From positions 85,599-149,598 of the forward strand of contig NZ_JAJAGO010000018.1 in the NCBI RefSeq assembly GCF_025165795.1: 64,000 nucleotides of DNA. The letters run 5' to 3'. This document shows positions 59,893 through 64,000 of this stretch, piece after piece; position 1 is the first letter of the stretch, and each line of letters opens with the position of its first letter. The notes under the pieces were generated by a model. That model ran no database searches. It was not told the DNA's origin and worked only from the letters and a program-made list of their open reading frames with translations. The position numbers and the translations under genes were made by a program. Source of the stretch: Streptomyces gossypii. GTDB taxonomy: Bacteria > Actinomycetota > Actinomycetes > Streptomycetales > Streptomycetaceae.

Positions 59893-62800
59893 CGAACAAC
59901 CCCTTTCCCTCTTCCACGATTCGGTGATAGCCGTACCCCTGCCCAGTGATTCTATCGTGCAGGGATCGACGCTCTGTGGGCGTTATCTCCCGACCGAGGT
60001 TTCGTTCGATCTCGCGCAGCGCATCCTTGAATTCCTTGTTCTCTGCCTGGTTTCCTCGCGGCGCATGGTAGCCGTCGTCATCGAGATCACCCGAGTCCCA
60101 GCCCTTCTTGAGATTCTCGAGCTCTTTCTCCCAGTCGAATCCACTGTCATTGTGCACGAGCACTGGCGTGGTCCCTGCCAGCACATAGTACGTGTGGGTG
60201 TTGTTGATGGTGAGGTCGTGGGTGCGCTGGTGCTTGGTGAAGAGGCGGGTGGCGGTGAGGGTGACGGTGTCGCCATCGGGGGTGCGGAGGGTCATGCCTG
60301 CGGCGAGGTCGCCGGCGTTTACCCACTTGTCCTCGGAGGGGGACCAGAAGGGGTGGGTGGTGGTGGAGATGAGGGAGGCGGGGCCGTCCTCGGTGGCGAT
60401 GGTGAGGTCGGTGAAGTGCTTGTCGTCCTCGGTGACGATGGTCCCGACGACTTCACGGGTGGTGGTCTTACCGGTCTCGGGGTCGGTGACCAGGACCTTG
60501 TCACCGAGCTGGACGTCCTCGATGTCCTTGCGAGTGCCATCGGCCAGGAGCACCTGGGTGCCAGGGATGAAGCTGTGGCTGGGGCGTCGGCACTCCTTGG
60601 CGGCCTTCTTACCCGCGCGCCCGGGCTTGCCCCCCTTGAGTCCCTTGAGGCCCTTGAGCCACTTGAGGGCGGGAATGTCGCCGACGGCGGCGAGGCAGGA
60701 AGTTCCTTCGAAACTTCCTATGCAGCCTTTCCAGGCGCCGGGGTCGAAGAAGAGGGAGCCGAAGACCTTAGCGGTGCCGAGAAGGCCTCGAGCCTTTTTC
60801 GGTGCGGCGGGTTCGTACCGGGTCTCGGTACACCCGTGCTGAGCACTGCATGTCGTCTGGTAGTACTTAGGCGGGAGCCATTTCCCGGAGGCGCGGGCCT
60901 GGGTCATACGATGTTCAGTGCCGCCTGTGCGGGGGTCGCCTCCCCAGGTCTTTTTGCGTGGGGGGCCATAGTTGGAGAGACGACCCTTTCCGTTGGCATC
61001 GAGGACGACCCCATAGCCCATTCCGTCGTTGCCGGCGAACATCTTCCCGGTGGGGTCGCTGTAGGTCAGTGGGTTGTTGTTGCCGTAGGTGTAGCCGTGG
61101 ATCTGCTGGGGATCTGCCAGGTCCATGAGCGGGTCGACGGAGATGAAGCGGCCGGTGGCGGGGTCGTACTCGCGGGCGCCCAAGTGGGTGAGGCCGGTGT
61201 CCTTGGTGTCGTCGATGCCGCCGACGAAGCCGCGGGAGGTGGGCCAGGAGGCCGGTTCCGCACCGCGGGGGCTGCCGAAGGGCAGGCTGCGGCGCTGGGC
61301 GGTCAGGTCCAGGCTGGCCGCGTCGATGGCGAGTTGGCCGGTGCCGTGGTGGTCGGCGACAGTGATCGTCCAGGTGCCGTCGTCCGCGAGGACGGCCTGG
61401 TGGCCGCCGCCGAGCGGGATAAAGCGCGTGGCCTTGCGGGTGGAGGAGCCCTTGGCCACGGTGACTTCGGTGTGGTCACCCCAGTGGAAGGTACTGCCGT
61501 CCGAGGTGCGGGAGATGAGGCGGTTGCCTTCAGCGTCGTAGACGTACTCGGTGGTCTTGTCCTCACCGCCCTCGACCGGTTCGGTGACCTTGGCGAGGCG
61601 GCCTTCCGCGCCCCAGGTCAGCTTCTGCGCGTCACCGCCCAGCGTGCGGGTGGTGGTGTTGCCGGTTTCGTCGTAGCCGTAGGTGTCCTTCGCCGAGCCG
61701 GTGGGTCCGGTGCGGGTGACGGAGGCGAGGGTGTGCGGCTGCGGGCTGCCCGGCTCGGGGTAGGTGTAGCTGCGCTTGGTGTCCTGGGAGAGGTTTCCGG
61801 CCGGGTCGTGCTGGGTTTCGGTGAGGCGGTTGCCCGCCTTGTCGTAGGTGTAGGAGTGCCAGTAGGGGGCGGGCCCGCCCACGGTGGCCTCGGCGGGCGC
61901 TGCCGCGCAGGCCTTGTTCGCTTCCGTCCACGCTTCGGTGAGGCGGCGCAGGTAGTCGTAGGTGAAGCACTGGGTGTCGGTGCCGTCGCGGGAGACGTCC
62001 GAGAGCGATTGGACATTGCCGGCCTGGTCGTAGCGGTAGGTGTTGTGCCGGTCGACACCCGGCACGTCCTGGCGGTCCACCCGCGAGGTCTCCAGGCGCT
62101 GGGTGCCCCAGTCGTAGGTGTTGGTGACCCAGGACTTCTTCGCCCCGCCCGTGCCGCTCAGGGCGAACTGCTGCGGCTTCCCCGTCAGAGAGTATGTGGC
62201 GTCCGCCCGTGCTCCGCTGGTGAAGACAGCCAGCGGGCGCAGCGTCTGGTCCTCGTAGGTGTGGCTCCATCCTTTGCCAAGGATGTTGCCGACGGTGGAG
62301 AAGCTGCGCCCGCGCACGAGGCCGTTCATGTAGCGGGCTGTGCCTTCCTGATAAGTGCCCGCCAGAGCGCCTTCGGATTCGGGGATGGTTGTGGACGCCC
62401 GTTCCACCTCATACAGCCTTGTGTACTTGGTGATCTGCCGTGTGTAGGCGTTGCCGTCCACGTAGCGTGTCGACTCCGCAAGGTGCCCCTTGGCGCCGAA
62501 GATGGTGTCGTAGGTCCACTTGGCGCGTAGTTCACCGGAGGCGGAGTCTTCGCGCAGTTCGCGGCGGCGGTTGAGGTCGTCGTAGACGTTGACCAGCTTT
62601 GTGCCGCGGGCGTCGGTGGTGGATGTGACATTGCCGCGATCGTCGTAGGTGCTGGTCGTGGTCCCCTTGTCCGGGTCCGTCGTGCCGGTCTTCCGGCCCA
62701 TCTGGTCGTAGGCGTACGTCCACTTGTTGCCCGCGGGGTCGGTCATCTTGGCCAGTTCACCGCGCGGTGTGTGGGCGTAGGTGGTGGTGTCGTAGGCGGC

Positions 62801-64000
62801 TTCGGGTGCGCGGGCGTGGTGTTGACGCAGTTGGGTCGTCTGGTCGCGAGCGTCGTTGAGGGTGGTGGTGGCGGTGCCGCCCTCGGGTGGGATGACGGTG
62901 GTGCGGTCGCCGTTGTGAATCGTCTTGGTGATACCGAGGATTTCGCCGCCATCGCCGTTCCCGGCGATCTGGCGTGATTCGGTCTCCCGGCCCAGTCCGT
63001 CGTAGGTCACCCGGGTCTGTGTCTCCACGCTCAGCGCGTCCTCAGGCGCGAAGAGCGTCCGGGACGGGGCGCCTTCGGTGTAGTACGGGGCGAAGGTCTT
63101 CACCTTCAGGCCGCGCTCGTCGTAGAAGGTGTCGGTGAGGAGACGGCCGCCGTCTGGGCCGGGTGCCTGGGTCTGCCGCTCACGCAGGTAGCCGTCGTAA
63201 ACGGTGTAGGAGGCGATCTGGTCGCCACCGCCAGTGTTCAGTGTGCGGGTGGTGACGGCAGCGGGCTTGCCCTCCTCGATGTGGTAGTTGAACTGGTAGT
63301 TCGGATGCTGCGTTGTTCTGCGGTTGGATAGCCATACAAGCCAGGCGCGTCCCAGCGCGTCGAACTTGAGATGGGTCCGCTTGCCGTTGGTGTCCTCTTC
63401 GGCGACTGGCTGGTCCCGATGCGGCTCGAATTCGGTGACGGACTTCTGTGCAGTGCTCGCGTCGCCCTTCTCGGCAGGAGGCGTGGTCGTGGTGACCTTG
63501 GCCGCGAAGCCGGTTGTCGGGCTGTAGGCGGTGGTTGTGGTGCGGCCGTCGTCACGCTCGTCGCGGGCGGGAGTGCCGCTGCCGGTCACCGTGACGTCGG
63601 CGGTCAGATCAGTGGCCGTGAGCTGGCGGCCGTAGCCGTCGAAGGTCGTGCCGGATTCGAGGTAGCGGGCCGTGGTGCCGTCGTGCTTCTCAAGGACGGC
63701 GGTGGCGGTGGCGTCGCCCTTGGCGGGAGCCGCGCCGTAGGCCGCGCCGTCGTAGGCGGTGCGGGTGTCGGTGATGACGTCCTCGGCGCGGTCGGGAGTG
63801 GCGTCGCACTTGACGGCGACGGTCTCCTCGCGGGAGGGGAGGCCGAGGATGTTCATTGCGGTGTTGGTGGCGAAGGTGGTGCGGGTGCACCGGTTGTCGG
63901 TGCCCGTGGAGTTGTCGCCGTAGTCGTCGACCTTCACCAGCCGCCCGGCGACGGTGTCGTACGTATTGCTCTGGGAGACGACCCGCCAGCTGTCCCCCGC
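59882..64000 (-). CDS. Rhs/YD-repeat polymorphic toxin (enters from right edge)
   Basis: At least 1372 residues; the frame is still open at position 64000, so the N-terminus is outside. Most of it is YD/Rhs repeats (TYDDRGNVTSTTDARG, YDQAGNVQSL, YDKAGNRLTETQHD, YDETGNTTTRTLGG). The Rhs core ends with LGAREYDPATGRFISVDPLMD and GYTYGNNNPLTYSDPTG. A short linker leads to the Hint domain (60149-60580; SHSFIPGTQVLLADGT to VLVHN). The last 88 residues (59882-60148; GYHAPRGNQAENKEFKDALRE and TPTERRSLHDRITGQGYGYH) are the toxin tip of unknown activity. The Rhs shell encapsulates the tip, and the Hint part likely releases it. Confidence 0.92.
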   Translation of the reverse strand, partial: AGDSWRVVSQSNTYDTVAGRLVKVDDYGDNSTGTDNRCTRTTFATNTAMNILGLPSREETVAVKCDATPDRAEDVITDTRTAYDGAAYGAAPAKGDATATAVLEKHDGTTARYLESGTTFDGYGRQLTATDLTADVTVTGSGTPARDERDDGRTTTTAYSPTTGFAAKVTTTTPPAEKGDASTAQKSVTEFEPHRDQPVAEEDTNGKRTHLKFDALGRAWLVWLSNRRTTQHPNYQFNYHIEEGKPAAVTTRTLNTGGGDQIASYTVYDGYLRERQTQAPGPDGGRLLTDTFYDERGLKVKTFAPYYTEGAPSRTLFAPEDALSVETQTRVTYDGLGRETESRQIAGNGDGGEILGITKTIHNGDRTTVIPPEGGTATTTLNDARDQTTQLRQHHARAPEAAYDTTTYAHTPRGELAKMTDPAGNKWTYAYDQMGRKTGTTDPDKGTTTSTYDDRGNVTSTTDARGTKLVNVYDDLNRRRELREDSASGELRAKWTYDTIFGAKGHLAESTRYVDGNAYTRQITKYTRLYEVERASTTIPESEGALAGTYQEGTARYMNGLVRGRSFSTVGNILGKGWSHTYEDQTLRPLAVFTSGARADATYSLTGKPQQFALSGTGGAKKSWVTNTYDWGTQRLETSRVDRQDVPGVDRHNTYRYDQAGNVQSLSDVSRDGTDTQCFTYDYLRRLTEAWTEANKACAAAPAEATVGGPAPYWHSYTYDKAGNRLTETQHDPAGNLSQDTKRSYTYPEPGSPQPHTLASVTRTGPTGSAKDTYGYDETGNTTTRTLGGDAQKLTWGAEGRLAKVTEPVEGGEDKTTEYVYDAEGNRLISRTSDGSTFHWGDHTEVTVAKGSSTRKATRFIPLGGGHQAVLADDGTWTITVADHHGTGQLAIDAASLDLTAQRRSLPFGSPRGAEPASWPTSRGFVGGIDDTKDTGLTHLGAREYDPATGRFISVDPLMDLADPQQIHGYTYGNNNPLTYSDPTGKMFAGNDGMGYGVVLDANGKGRLSNYGPPRKKTWGGDPRTGGTEHRMTQARASGKWLPPKYYQTTCSAQHGCTETRYEPAAPKKARGLLGTAKVFGSLFFDPGAWKGCIGSFEGTSCLAAVGDIPALKWLKGLKGLKGGKPGRAGKKAAKECRRPSHSFIPGTQVLLADGTRKDIEDVQLGDKVLVTDPETGKTTTREVVGTIVTEDDKHFTDLTIATEDGPASLISTTTHPFWSPSEDKWVNAGDLAAGMTLRTPDGDTVTLTATRLFTKHQRTHDLTINNTHTYYVLAGTTPVLVHNDSGFDWEKELENLKKGWDSGDLDDDGYHAPRGNQAENKEFKDALREIERNLGREITPTERRSLHDRITGQGYGYHRIVEEGKGLFGGC
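60149..60580 (-). other. Hint (pretoxin) domain of the Rhs protein
   Basis: About 144 residues from SHSFIPGTQVLLADG to THTYYVLAGTTPVLVHN. In related pretoxin Hint domains the residue before xSF is a cysteine nucleophile; here it is serine. The HN end and the TTHPFW block B histidine are intact. The 282 bp nearest the toxin are repeated at 57183-57464, and 51 bp in degraded form at 54870-54920. Confidence 0.85.

Noticed and set aside
59924..62530. 868-codon plus-strand frame inside the Rhs gene
   Set aside because: Complement of the YD-repeat and Hint coding region; Gly/Val-rich without any motif.

Overview
The window looks like chromosomal DNA of a Streptomyces or close relative. The base composition is very GC-rich with GC3-biased codons, GTG starts are frequent, and several families are typical of Streptomyces: DUF2637 membrane protein, DUF397/DUF5753 regulator pair, SpoIIE phosphatase with an orphan HATPase, ECF sigma with a YCII protein, Ada-AlkA fusion, PucR, a CebR box and a DmdR/DtxR iron box. 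No tRNA, rRNA or CRISPR array was recognised.

0-16 kb: the end of a glyoxylate operon (glxR tail, gcl), a zinc-ribbon protein, an acyl-CoA synthetase, an AlkZ-like DNA glycosylase, a membrane-anchored EEP hydrolase, an ECF42-like sigma factor with its YCII partner, a scrap of Tn3-family transposase, a divergent LysR/LysE pair, an alpha/beta hydrolase, and a three-gene set (WXG-like protein, large WXG-headed protein, lipoprotein) with overlapping frames.

16-25 kb: a purine catabolism operon on the minus strand (xanthine dehydrogenase FAD, FeS and Mo subunits, NCS2 purine permease, XdhC), divergent from a PucR-type activator. Together with gcl/glxR it suggests a route from purines to glyoxylate and glycerate.

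25-37 kb: an amino-sugar/galactoside locus. It holds an AgaS-like SIS isomerase, a class II aldolase, an amidohydrolase, a DeoR repressor, a secreted GH114 polygalactosaminidase, an ABC importer without its own ATPase, a PfkB kinase and a GH4 glycosidase. A 140-bp MITE-like element with perfect 26-bp inverted ends sits on the stop codon of the GH114 gene.

37-49 kb: an FAD oxidoreductase, a gene behind a Rex/Crp-like operator, an iron-box FhuF-like protein, a DUF2637 protein, a PP2C-like pseudophosphatase, an F420/FMN oxidoreductase, an alkylation-repair operon (ada-alkA, ogt), a phosphoesterase whose 3' end is duplicated on the far side of a HigBA-type toxin-antitoxin module, a zinc-ribbon protein and an ATPase/nuclease-like DUF234 protein.

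49-54 kb: a secreted GH5 mannanase with FnIII and CBM2 domains behind a perfect CebR box, then a SpoIIE phosphatase, an anti-sigma-like ATPase, and an XRE/DUF397 pair.

54-64 kb: a polymorphic-toxin island. A large Rhs/YD-repeat protein enters from the right edge on the minus strand and ends in a Hint domain, an 88-residue toxin tip and an immunity gene. Beyond it lie a second Hint-toxin-immunity cassette without an Rhs body, a third eroded one, an extra small gene, an Uma2 gene, an internally deleted IS630-type element, and three remnants of one tyrosine-integrase family placed at the immunity-distal ends of the cassettes. This repeated layout (integrase remnant / immunity / toxin tip / Hint) is the most unusual feature of the window.
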